The notes below the pieces were generated by a model. The model had not been told where the DNA came from. It did not search any database and was given only the letters and a program-made list of their open reading frames with translations. From G963664835 sp965220775 (lineage in GTDB: Bacteria > Chloroflexota > UBA6077 > FW602-bin22 > JBCLEL01): 64,000 nt of DNA. This document shows, piece by piece, positions 42,581 through 50,703 of this stretch (its first letter is position 1; the number at the start of each line of letters is the position of its first letter). The DNA is taken from the NCBI GenBank assembly GCA_965220775.1, contig OZ244845.1, forward strand, positions 1,922,001 to 1,986,000, written 5' to 3'. A program made the translations under genes and the position numbers.

Positions 42581-44404
42581 CTATCGCCGGCCAAAGTCGC
42601 GCGCCAGCCGTGATGTCGGTAAGTGTATGATGATCGGCCTACCATGGGGACAGAATCGTGAGACGTCGGTCCCTTCCAACAGCGAAAGCAACTCGCTTAT
42701 CTCGTTCGATCCAAGGTTGTCTCCGGCGCGAACCGCGCTGTGACACGCAATCGTGGCGCTGACTCGCCATCTTCCATCCGGCATGTTCCTTTCGCCGCCC
42801 AATCCATCGATTGCCTCCAACGTAGCCTCCACAAGGCGCGATTCAGGGATGCCGGCCGGAATTGCTCGCAGCACCCAATTGTCAGGACCGAACTCCTCTA
42901 CGTCGAAACCCTGGGCTTTTAGCGTACTCCCAGAATCTCGCAGCGTTTGTTGTTGGGTGCTGGAGAGTTCCAACGCAATAGGTTGAAGCAACGGCTGCAC
43001 TTGCGGGCCGCCTGCTTCTCTTCGGGCCTCGACCACTTCGTACAACACCCTCTCGTGTGCCGCATGTTGGTCGATGAAATAAATGCCGTCTGGACCCTCC
43101 GCGACGATGTATTTGTTGTCGTCGATCTGGCCGAGCGACCTCAGGGTGCTTGGTCTTATTGGCCCTGTTTCAGATTGGTTAGGGTCAACGCCGCTGTCGG
43201 ATGCGGGAGCTACCGATCCCTCAATTTCACCAGGTGTCTCGTAGAGCCCGGTAGCGCGTTCCACGGACTCCGCAGTAAATATGTCGGTGTCGGGATCCCC
43301 TGCCTGCTTGGGCGTGGTCTGTCCGACCAGCCGGCCAAACTCAATGCTAGCGGCAACACGGCTGCGATCCGGCGAGTCCTGGAAATGTGTAACACCTCCA
43401 TAAGTAGGCCAAGGAGCTTGGCGCATCAGGGTTGTCCTGATTGCTCGGCGAACGAACGAGTAGACGCCTCGCTCGTTGGCGAACCGCACCTCGGCCTTGG
43501 CCGGATGAATGTTGACGTCCACCTGGTTGAATGGAATACGGATATCGAGGATCGCGAGTGGATGCCGTCCTGTCGGCAACGCCGGCTGATAGGCATCTTC
43601 CAAACCATAGCTGAGGGCGCGGTTTTGAATAAGACGACGGTTGACCAATATCACCTGATTCTGTCGGGTGGCATAGTGGGTGCTGGAAACACTCACGTAG
43701 CCGGTAAGGCTAAGCCCCGTTCCGTCTTCGCCGGATACCTCGATTAGTTGTTCGGGGTCCTTCACTCCGGTGACCGCGCGAATCGCGTCGATTAGTCGCC
43801 CTGAACCGGGCGAATTGAGCACCGTCCGCTCGTCGCTGGTTACGGTGAATCTGATCTCCGGATACGCCAAGGCGAAATGGCCAATCAACTGGTTCACTCG
43901 GCTCGCCTCTGCCCCGCGGCTCTTGAGGAATCGCCTCCTCGCCGGCGTATTGAAATACAGATTCCGTACCGCTACCGAAGTACCCACCGAACCTCCTCGC
44001 GGTTGTACCTTGGTGATCTCACCACCAGAGGCGTGCACGACCGCTCCCTGCAACGCTCCATCCGCTCTGCTGAAAATCGTGGTCTCGGAGACGGCGGTGA
44101 TGCTCGCAAGAGCCTCGCCGCGAAAACCCAGTGTAACCACGTCTAGTAAGTCGCCGGCCCCTGCGAGCTTGCTGGTTGTGTAGCGAGCGAGCGCTATCGG
44201 CAGTTCATCTTCGCTGATTCCTATGCCGTCATCTACCACCCTTATCAACTCGCTTCCGCCGGCTTGCAGATTCACTGTAATTCGCGTCGCGTTAGCATCT
44301 ATGCTGTTTTCAACTAACTGCTTGACCACGTCCGCAGGCCGAGTGATTACCTCGCCGGCTGCGATCTTGCCGACAACCTCTTGCGGTAGAACCTTGATCT
44401 TCAT
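42581..44404 (-). CDS. mutL: DNA mismatch repair protein MutL (endonuclease type)
   Basis: A 607-residue MutL. GHKL ATPase motifs: VENSIDANATRI, VVDDGIGISEDEL, TLGFRGEALASI and GTSVAVRNLYFNTPARRRFL. The C-terminal endonuclease motif DQHA-x2-E-x4-E is present as DQHAAHERVLYE (D445 on), with ACHSAVRAGD and CPHGRP completing the metal site. It is therefore expected to nick DNA itself, as in bacteria without MutH. ATG 44404. It is divergent from the DNA methyltransferase; mutS is not adjacent. Confidence 0.96.
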   Translation of the reverse strand: MKIKVLPQEVVGKIAAGEVITRPADVVKQLVENSIDANATRITVNLQAGGSELIRVVDDGIGISEDELPIALARYTTSKLAGAGDLLDVVTLGFRGEALASITAVSETTIFSRADGALQGAVVHASGGEITKVQPRGGSVGTSVAVRNLYFNTPARRRFLKSRGAEASRVNQLIGHFALAYPEIRFTVTSDERTVLNSPGSGRLIDAIRAVTGVKDPEQLIEVSGEDGTGLSLTGYVSVSSTHYATRQNQVILVNRRLIQNRALSYGLEDAYQPALPTGRHPLAILDIRIPFNQVDVNIHPAKAEVRFANERGVYSFVRRAIRTTLMRQAPWPTYGGVTHFQDSPDRSRVAASIEFGRLVGQTTPKQAGDPDTDIFTAESVERATGLYETPGEIEGSVAPASDSGVDPNQSETGPIRPSTLRSLGQIDDNKYIVAEGPDGIYFIDQHAAHERVLYEVVEARREAGGPQVQPLLQPIALELSSTQQQTLRDSGSTLKAQGFDVEEFGPDNWVLRAIPAGIPESRLVEATLEAIDGLGGERNMPDGRWRVSATIACHSAVRAGDNLGSNEISELLSLLEGTDVSRFCPHGRPIIIHLPTSRLARDFGRR

Positions 44405-44578
44405 TTGCCCGGTGAATTCCTTCTCCCGCTTCAGAATGGTCGAGCGGACGTTACGGCCGGCGTCTGTATCCGATTAGATTAGAATATAGCTTATCTGCTC
44501 GATGCGTTGTATCGGGGCGGCGCAGCCCTTCGCTATATCTCCTAGCGGTAGTGCACAAACTTCGTACAGGAGAGATAC

Positions 44579-46288
44579 ATGGCAATCGTGTATCCCAAGT
44601 CTAGCGAGATGATCTCGGTTCTTCGAAGAGCTGAAGACAGTTCCGTAGACTTCATTGTAGTGGTCTCCTCTGCTCTGGATGCTTGCGATATCCCCGCATT
44701 GAAGCTCCACTTGGACGAGTCTGCAAGAGCGCTCCGGCCTGGCGGATTACTCTTTGTGCAGGGACTACCCGATTACCTGCCGGAGTTGGGAGTCCATCTA
44801 GATGGGCTCTTGGAATTCAAGTACTGGATCGCACTCGAATCCACGATACTTTCAGATCAACCTGGCCTGCCGACGGTTCACGCCGGTCTCCTCCTGTTCA
44901 ACAAGGGCAATGGCCGTTTCGATGTAAAGCAAACCCGTTTCCCACATCAACACTGCGAACACTGCAAGAGACCGTTGAAGGACTGGGGCGGCAAGGCGCA
45001 CCTTATGCATCCATCTGGTCGCGTCATCTCGGACGTTTGGAAGGAGTTGCCAATCACTGATAACTGCTCGCAGATATCGCGACCGTCCTTGGAGACGATT
45101 TTTGCGATGGTGGACCATAAATCCCTTGGAAACAGTCCCAATAACAGGCTCTCCGGGATCGTTGGGCCGGCCGAAGGCATTGGTTCTGAAGAAAGTCCGC
45201 GTTCCACGGTATCCTTTGATGCCCCGCCCAATGCGAACCGCTCCTCGCCACGGGAATCTACGAGCCCGATTGATGCAAAGAGCCTCGTGATAGATCAACT
45301 GTCTTTGGCAAGCGAGCTAGGCGAAACCATGACCGACGTTGTCCATTGCGGTGACGCGGTTGAAGTCCTGGCTCAGTATCCGGATGACTCCGTGGACCTG
45401 GCGTTCGCGGATCCTCCATACAACCTTGATAAGTCTTACAGTTCTTATGATGACGAGCTCGACAAGGATCGATACCTGTCTTGGTGTGAGGCGTGGTTGG
45501 CGCAGTATGTCCGGGTGCTGAAGCCAACCGGATCGCTCTATGTCCTAAACTTGCCCCGGTGGACCATGCATCACGCAAAATTCCTCCGGCAGCGGATGCA
45601 TCTACAAAACTGGATCGTATGGGATGCGCTTTCCGAACCCCGTGGAAAGCTGATGCCGGCCCACTACGGACTTCTCTTCTGTACTAAACATCCCACGCGA
45701 TTCACTTTCAATTACGAAGATGTCGGGGATATCGACTCCCGCGTGTATTGCCTGCGCGGATCCTGCATCCGGCGCCGCACGGTCAGGCAGGTAGACGAAA
45801 AGGAACCGCTGACGGACCTTTGGTGGGACATTCATCGTATCAAGCATAGAAGAGACCGCGATCATCACCCTTGCCAGCTTCCCGACGCCTTGATGGAGCG
45901 CATTATCCGCCTGTCGACAAATCCGGGCGACGTTGTCCTCGACGCACTGTGCGGCGCTGGCACCACCCCTGTCATCGCTACCAAGCTGGGCCGGCGCTAT
46001 GTGGCGATCGATGTCGATGAGTTCTACGTCGACCTAACGCGACGTAAGATCGCCGAAGTCAGTGACCATGGCAACCTCCGGCGCGAGAGCCTTCGCAGAT
46101 CGAGGCGCAAACACACGAAAAAGGAGTTGCAATTGGAGTTGCGTCATCTGGCCGCCAGATTGGGCCGGCTGCCGACTCCTGAGGACGTTGCGGTTCATAC
46201 CGAATATGACGCTCGGACGTTCCTTGATGCTTTCCCGAGTTGGGGCAAGGCGCTCAAGGCGGCAAAGCTCGAGGTACTAGCCTCATAG
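44579..46288 (+). CDS. Orphan beta-class DNA methyltransferase with degenerate N-terminal copy and HNH-repeat tail
   Basis: A 569-residue three-part protein. Residues 265-505 are an active-looking N4/N6 methyltransferase: DPPY at 278-281 (FADPPYNLDKSY), then the SAM motif DALCGAGTT (455-463), an order typical of beta-class enzymes. Residues 1-165 resemble the same fold (LRPGGLLFVQGLPDYLPELG, VHAGLLLFNKGNGRF, SDVWKELP) without DPPY or SAM motif, but with a C126-x2-C129 pair (CEHCKRP). A linker (170-260) follows. Residues about 510-567 (KELQLELRHLAARLGRLPTP) look like the homing-endonuclease-associated HNH repeat. No restriction gene is nearby. ATG 44579 with CAGGAGAG upstream. Confidence 0.85.
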   Translation: MAIVYPKSSEMISVLRRAEDSSVDFIVVVSSALDACDIPALKLHLDESARALRPGGLLFVQGLPDYLPELGVHLDGLLEFKYWIALESTILSDQPGLPTVHAGLLLFNKGNGRFDVKQTRFPHQHCEHCKRPLKDWGGKAHLMHPSGRVISDVWKELPITDNCSQISRPSLETIFAMVDHKSLGNSPNNRLSGIVGPAEGIGSEESPRSTVSFDAPPNANRSSPRESTSPIDAKSLVIDQLSLASELGETMTDVVHCGDAVEVLAQYPDDSVDLAFADPPYNLDKSYSSYDDELDKDRYLSWCEAWLAQYVRVLKPTGSLYVLNLPRWTMHHAKFLRQRMHLQNWIVWDALSEPRGKLMPAHYGLLFCTKHPTRFTFNYEDVGDIDSRVYCLRGSCIRRRTVRQVDEKEPLTDLWWDIHRIKHRRDRDHHPCQLPDALMERIIRLSTNPGDVVLDALCGAGTTPVIATKLGRRYVAIDVDEFYVDLTRRKIAEVSDHGNLRRESLRRSRRKHTKKELQLELRHLAARLGRLPTPEDVAVHTEYDARTFLDAFPSWGKALKAAKLEVLAS

Positions 46289-46702
46289 AACATCGAGTGA
46301 TTCGCTATGAAAATAGACGCTCCAATCAATTTAAAGGGCAACTTTTCCCAACCTGGCTTTGCCGAATCCTGAAATGACATCAGGTAGCGCGGGCAGAAAA
46401 ATGTAGCGCTGGAGCTTGTCCCCAGCTTAGGGCACCCCGCCAGTTCGCCCCCGTTGCACTGCCCACCGCGGTCCCAATTTCATCCTCTTATGCGGATCCC
46501 GCAGGGCCATGGTGATTCCCGTCAATAAGCCTAGGATAGCCGAGCGTTCTAGTTCACGCACGAAGAGTCGTCGGAGAATTCGACGCTCGGCGTCGCACTC
46601 CCGTAGATAGGACTGGCTGCGCTGATCGCTGTTGTCAAAAGCGCGTCTATCAATTAGACTCCCTTTCGGAACGAACAAACCGACACCCATTCCGGTAGCG
46701 TA
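46289..46702. other. Non-coding region with repeat copy 3
   Basis: No credible gene. Bases 46300-46521 belong to the dispersed repeat. A minus-strand open frame (46427-46972) runs through the repeat and is not supported by any recognised motif. Confidence 0.5.
46300..46521 (+). repeat. Dispersed composite repeat, copy 3
   Basis: Contains TTCGCTATGAAAATAGACGC, CTTTGCCGAA, GAAAAATGTAGCGC with the hairpin CTGGAGCTTGTCCCCAG, and TTTCATCCTCTTATGCGG with GGCCATGGTGATTCC. These are the same modules, in the same order, as copies 2 and 4, but diverged. Confidence 0.7.
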
Positions 46703-46990
46703 ATGGACGATACACTCGGAACCAATGTCGCCTTGTCTTTTTACGAAGTCCAGGTGTTGCGCCGGGCCGGCCTCAACGTCATTCGTTGTGATGAATTGGT
46801 TCGACGGGCGCTTGAAAACTCCTGGTTCATGACCGAGTGTGAGCGGTCCTCTCTGGAACAGGTACAGCGAGTCGTGCATAGGCGCACGATCGATAACATT
46901 GACGAAGGAAGTTTCCGTCGAATAGTCTCGCAAACTTCGATCGAATTGAGGCGGATCAGTCGCCTTGTTCACCCAAGAAGGCTTGACTGA
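46703..46990 (+). CDS. Possible small helical protein upstream of rluD
   Basis: A 95-codon frame whose end overlaps the start of rluD by 26 nt. The product (LSFYEVQVLRRAGLNVIRCD..., IVSQTSIELRRISRLVHPRR) is Arg-rich and helical and matches no family I know. No Shine-Dalgarno is visible. lspA, the common neighbour upstream of rluD, is not here. Low support. Confidence 0.25.
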   Translation: MDDTLGTNVALSFYEVQVLRRAGLNVIRCDELVRRALENSWFMTECERSSLEQVQRVVHRRTIDNIDEGSFRRIVSQTSIELRRISRLVHPRRLD

Positions 46991-47933
46991 CTACACGCCG
47001 CGAACCGCTGCCCAATCCGAATCCGCCGGCGGTCTTCATCTAGTAAAAGTTCAGGATCAACAAGCCGGCGTCCGCCTCGATCGCTATTTGGCTCAGTCTT
47101 TTCCTATGCACAGCCGGTCGCAATGGCGGCGAATGATCGATGCCGGATTGGTGCTAAGGGACAACGTCCCTCTATCGCAATCCCTGTTATTGCGTGGCGG
47201 CGAACAGCTTTTGATTCTTGAGCCGGCTCCATCTCCATCCGGACTTGCTCCGCTCGACTTACCTCTCGACGTCTTGCACGAAGACGATGATATTGTCGTC
47301 ATCGACAAGCCGGCCGGCTTGGTTGTCCATCCCTCCAAGGGACACCAACAAGATACTCTGCTAAACGCGTTGGTAGCCCGATACCCCCAGCTCTCGGGAG
47401 GCGAGAACCAACTTCCCGCAATCGTTCATCGACTTGACCGCGACACCTCCGGCTTGATGGTAATCGCGTTAAGCGAGCGGGCCGCTGACTCCATCCCGGG
47501 CCAGCTTAAGTCCCGCACCGTACTCAAGCAATATCTAGCGTTAGTGCATGGTCTCCCGGTTGAACCGGAGGCCACCATCGAAGCGCCAATTGGCCGCTCG
47601 CCTGGGGATCGAACGAAAATGGCGGTTGTGGTACGTGGCCGCCCGGCCGTTACCCACTACGCGGTCTTACGGCAATCCGGCCGTTACTCGCTCTTAAACG
47701 TGCGCCTCGAGACCGGTCGCACCCATCAAATCCGTGTGCATCTCCACGCGATCGGACACCCGGTCGCCGGCGATCCGGTTTATGGCGGCATCGCCGGAGA
47801 GATTGGGCTGGGGCGCCAATTCTTGCACGCCAACCATTTGGAGTTTAGCCATCCAAAGAGCGGAGATCGCGTTGTATTTCGATCAGGCCTGCCGCCGGAC
47901 CTGGGTGACGCGCTCCGGCTTGCCGACTCCTGA
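46965..47933 (+). CDS. rluD: RluA-family 23S rRNA pseudouridine synthase
   Basis: A 322-residue pseudouridine synthase. An N-terminal S4 domain (VRLDRYLAQSFPMHSRSQWR) precedes the catalytic domain with IVHRLDRDTSGLMVIA (Asp of HRLDxxTSG), GRTHQIRVHLHAIGHPVAGD and LHANHLEFSHP. By length and S4 domain it is RluC/RluD type, acting on 23S rRNA; which uridines cannot be told. The TTG start at 46965 is uncertain because the first 40 residues are not conserved. Confidence 0.93.
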   Translation: MFTQEGLTDYTPRTAAQSESAGGLHLVKVQDQQAGVRLDRYLAQSFPMHSRSQWRRMIDAGLVLRDNVPLSQSLLLRGGEQLLILEPAPSPSGLAPLDLPLDVLHEDDDIVVIDKPAGLVVHPSKGHQQDTLLNALVARYPQLSGGENQLPAIVHRLDRDTSGLMVIALSERAADSIPGQLKSRTVLKQYLALVHGLPVEPEATIEAPIGRSPGDRTKMAVVVRGRPAVTHYAVLRQSGRYSLLNVRLETGRTHQIRVHLHAIGHPVAGDPVYGGIAGEIGLGRQFLHANHLEFSHPKSGDRVVFRSGLPPDLGDALRLADS

Positions 47934-48082
47934 CACCGACACGTGCGAATTGTGTGCCAATGTTGAGGCCAAATAGCTCATCGGCACAGCGCCGTTTCTC
48001 GTAAAATGGCTCTGTAACAACCTTTCCCGCGGTCGAAACGCGTCATTCTCAGGCGAGGTCAATCTCAAGACAGGATTCTAAT

Positions 48083-49567
48083 TTGGACGATCACTCAAAA
48101 GTTCGAGTTCGCTTTGCCCCTTCACCAACCGGAGCGCCGCATATCGGCAACATCCGTACAGCTCTGTTTAACTGGCTTTATGCTCGCCACGAGGGCGGAA
48201 AGTTCGTGCTCCGCATCGAAGACACCGACCAGGCTCGTGTGGTTCCTGGGTCTCAACAAGCCATCCTGGATAGCCTTAGTTGGCTGGGCATCGACTGGGA
48301 CGAAGGTCCAGGTGTCGGAGGGCCATTCGGCCCCTACGTTCAGTCCCAGAGGCTGGATCTGTACCGTGGTCACGTAGACCACCTCCTGAAATCCGGCAAA
48401 GCTTATCATTGCTATTGCACCCCCGAGCGCCTCAAACAGATGCGTCAGATACAGCGCTCGCTCAAGCAGCCGCCGCGTTATGACCGGAAATGTCGCTATC
48501 TCTCAGATCCCGAACGCGGAGCCAAAGACGCCGTTAAGTTGCCGTCGGTTGTCCGATTCGCTACGCCCATTGAAGGATCCACGACTTTCGTCGATCGCCT
48601 GCGCGGTGAGATCACCTTCGAACACGCAGTTTTGGACGACCATGTCCTCCTCAAGTCGGACGGTTGGCCCACCTATCAATCCGCAAGTGTGATCGACGAC
48701 CACGTGATGGAGATCAGCCACGTAATTCGAGGCGAAGATTGGATTAGCAGCGCTCCAAAGCACACATTGCTCTATCAAGCCTTCGGTTGGGAGCCGCCGA
48801 TAATGGTTCATACTCCGAATATCGTGGGAAGAGATCGCAGTAAACTGAGCAAACGCCACGGCGCGGTCGATGCGCTGCACTACCGCGATAACGGCTACTT
48901 GCCTGAGGCAATGATCAACTATATGGCTTTACTTGGCTGGGCGCTGGACGAAAAGACTGACGTATTCAGCGTAAACCGGCTCATCCAAGAGTTCGATTTA
49001 GACCGGATTGGCAAGAATCCTGGGTTGTTTGATATCGAGAAGCTGGACTGGATGAATGGATACTATATCCGCCAGCTTCCGCCCTCGGAGCTTGCCGACA
49101 GACTCTACCCATTTTTCGACCGAGCCGGCCTAGTAGAACCCGCGGGAGGCGAGAGTAATGCGCTTCCCATAGTCGAGGCTATCGCACCCCACATCCAGGA
49201 GCGAATGAAGCGTTTGACGGATGCGGTTCCGCTGACCGGTTTTCTCTTCAACGAGCGTGTAGATTACGATCCGGCTCTCCTTGTACCGAAAGGGTGGGAC
49301 GCAATCACGACTAAGACCGCTTTGGCAATCGCCCTAGAAGAGATCGAGGCGGCGACTGAAATCGCTGCAGAACATATAGAGGCTCGATTCCGAGGCGTCG
49401 CCGCGAAGAACAACTGGAAGGTGGGGCGGTTTTTTGGCGCTCTCAGGATTGCGATAACCGGCCAGAAGATCGCTCCGCCGCTATTCGCGTCAATGGAAGT
49501 GCTTGGGCGCGGACGCACCGTGGACCGCCTGAACAAAGCGATACAGCTACTTGGTGGCGATCTTTGA
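48083..49567 (+). CDS. gltX: Glutamyl-tRNA synthetase
   Basis: A 494-residue class Ib synthetase that charges tRNA-Glu. The HIGH-type motif is FAPSPTGAPHIGNIRTALFN and the KMSKS-type motif RSKLSKRHGAVDAL. The C-terminal anticodon-binding cage is full length. TTG start at 48083 with CAGGA about 8 nt upstream. A tRNA-Gln gene with its own promoter begins 55 nt after the stop and a second tRNA-Gln lies nearby, so this enzyme may be non-discriminating and feed GatCAB; that is inference. Confidence 0.96.
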   Translation: MDDHSKVRVRFAPSPTGAPHIGNIRTALFNWLYARHEGGKFVLRIEDTDQARVVPGSQQAILDSLSWLGIDWDEGPGVGGPFGPYVQSQRLDLYRGHVDHLLKSGKAYHCYCTPERLKQMRQIQRSLKQPPRYDRKCRYLSDPERGAKDAVKLPSVVRFATPIEGSTTFVDRLRGEITFEHAVLDDHVLLKSDGWPTYQSASVIDDHVMEISHVIRGEDWISSAPKHTLLYQAFGWEPPIMVHTPNIVGRDRSKLSKRHGAVDALHYRDNGYLPEAMINYMALLGWALDEKTDVFSVNRLIQEFDLDRIGKNPGLFDIEKLDWMNGYYIRQLPPSELADRLYPFFDRAGLVEPAGGESNALPIVEAIAPHIQERMKRLTDAVPLTGFLFNERVDYDPALLVPKGWDAITTKTALAIALEEIEAATEIAAEHIEARFRGVAAKNNWKVGRFFGALRIAITGQKIAPPLFASMEVLGRGRTVDRLNKAIQLLGGDL

Positions 49568-49577
49568 GGATTTTGCT

Positions 49578-49606
49578 TTGAAGCGCTTCCGCGTCTCGCC
49601 TATAAT
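49578..49606 (+). promoter_or_regulatory. Sigma-70 promoter of tRNA-Gln(CTG)
   Basis: TTGAAG (49578-49583), a 17-nt spacer and a perfect TATAAT (49601-49606) end 16 nt before the tRNA, placing transcription start about 8-10 nt upstream of its 5' end. Confidence 0.8.
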
Positions 49607-49622
49607 GATCGAGTCTCGCCCT

Positions 49623-49693
49623 TGCCGGATGGTGTAACGGTAACACGGCTGACTCTGGATCAGTTGTTCTAGGTTCGAATCCTAGTCCGGCAG
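49623..49693 (+). tRNA. tRNA-Gln (anticodon CTG)
   Basis: A 71-nt cloverleaf. Acceptor TGCCGGA/TCCGGCA, loop CTCTGGA with anticodon CTG, T-arm GGTTCGAATCC, discriminator G. CCA is not encoded. Nearly identical to the minus-strand tRNA-Gln at 50434-50504. Confidence 0.95.
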
Positions 49694-49750
49694 CCTGCCT
49701 ACCTCTTCAATAAACACCTGACAGTATTTCGCCCTGCTACTCCACACGAC

Positions 49751-50128
49751 GCGATCCGCCCACTTTGGGCGTAATCCCGGCGAAGGCCAGAATCCAGGAG
49801 AGGCGTGGGCGGCGCTAATTTTCGAAGGCAACCGGCCCATGCGATCGCTACGAGAATAGGCGCTCCGATCAACCGCGAGGGCACCTCCCCACACCCCAAA
49901 CTTGCCGAACCGTGGATTTACAGTCGACGCTGGGGGGAGAAAATGTAGCGCTGGGGCTTGTCCCCGGCCAAGGGCACGGCGTGCAGCCCGCCCTGGTCGT
50001 ACCGACCGGCGTCCCACCAATTTCGTCCCCTTACGTGGCCTTTCCAAGGCCATAGGTGATTCCGGCAATCGAATGCATGCCCCATACCCCGATACGGGGC
50101 CGGAATCCAGGGGGAGGCGTGGGAGACT
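49751..50128 (+). repeat. Dispersed composite repeat, copy 4
   Basis: Contains AATCCCGGCGAAGGCCAGAA, CTACGAGAATAGGCGCTCCG, AACTTGCCGAACCGTGG, GAGAAAATGTAGCGC with hairpin GGGGCTTGTCCCC, GGCCATAGGTGATTCCGGC and CCCCGATACGGGGCCGGAAT. Module order follows copy 2, but with substitutions of whole modules. Confidence 0.75.
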
Positions 50129-50301
50129 GTCGTGTTTCTGGTGCAGCCGGCGGTTCATTCATGAACAAGTTTCCACAGAACTCCGGATGGTTTAATCCAC
50201 ACTTTCAACTGAATGTGGAAAACTCGCTCGGTATCGGACTTCCGGGGACCACCGGCTCACCTCCAAACCGGCCCCAGTCACTAGAGCTTTGACCGGATAT
50301 A

Positions 50302-50344
50302 CTTTGCCGTAGCCGGCATTGGTCCAAAGTCGGCTACGGCAAAG
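50302..50344. other. Perfect 14-bp inverted repeat
   Basis: CTTTGCCGTAGCCG, a 15-nt loop and CGGCTACGGCAAAG. No T-run on either side, so not a simple intrinsic terminator. It lies 90 nt past the end of the minus-strand tRNA-Gln and may process or terminate that transcript, or be a site for a DNA-binding protein. Confidence 0.6.
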
Positions 50345-50433
50345 ACTAACTACCAGGAGGTCGAGCACGACCCGCGTCGCTACTCTAAGCAGAGCGAAAT
50401 ACAGATTAGGGTCTATTGCAGAGGGGTTGCTGG

Positions 50434-50504
50434 CTGCCGGACTAGGATTCGAACCTAGAACTACAGATCCAAAGTCTGCTGTGTTACCGTTACACCATCC
50501 GGCA
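50434..50504 (-). tRNA. tRNA-Gln (anticodon TTG)
   Basis: A 71-nt cloverleaf on the minus strand. Acceptor TGCCGGA/TCCGGCA, anticodon TTG in GACTTTGGATC, T-arm as in the CTG copy, discriminator G, no encoded CCA. With the CTG gene it covers both glutamine codons. Confidence 0.95.
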
Positions 50505-50703
50505 TCGCATAGCCCGTGGGCACCATGGCAATAGGCAGGATTGCTAATTGGGCCCCTGCGTTTCCCACGCGTCCTCTTGCAACATTATAAGCCAAGTTCT
50601 CGATGGTCTGTAGGCTGTGATGTCGCACGCGGTCGCGCCGCAATTGGTGTCTGTATCGGCCAAATGTCGCAGACCGCTCCGCACCGTGGATGTCAACGGT
50701 ATG

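Larger units (their letters stand above)
49694..50433. other. Non-coding region between two opposed tRNA-Gln genes
   Basis: This 740-nt segment holds repeat copy 4 (49751-50128), three DnaA-box-like nonamers (50169-50222) and a 14-bp perfect hairpin (50302-50344). No protein gene is supported. Confidence 0.65.

Noticed and set aside
42947..43747. 266-codon frame antisense to mutL
   Set aside because: Lies wholly within the MutL coding sequence, including conserved parts; no recognisable domain.
46427..46972. 181-codon minus-strand frame
   Set aside because: Runs through the dispersed repeat and has no motif or ribosome site; composition looks random.
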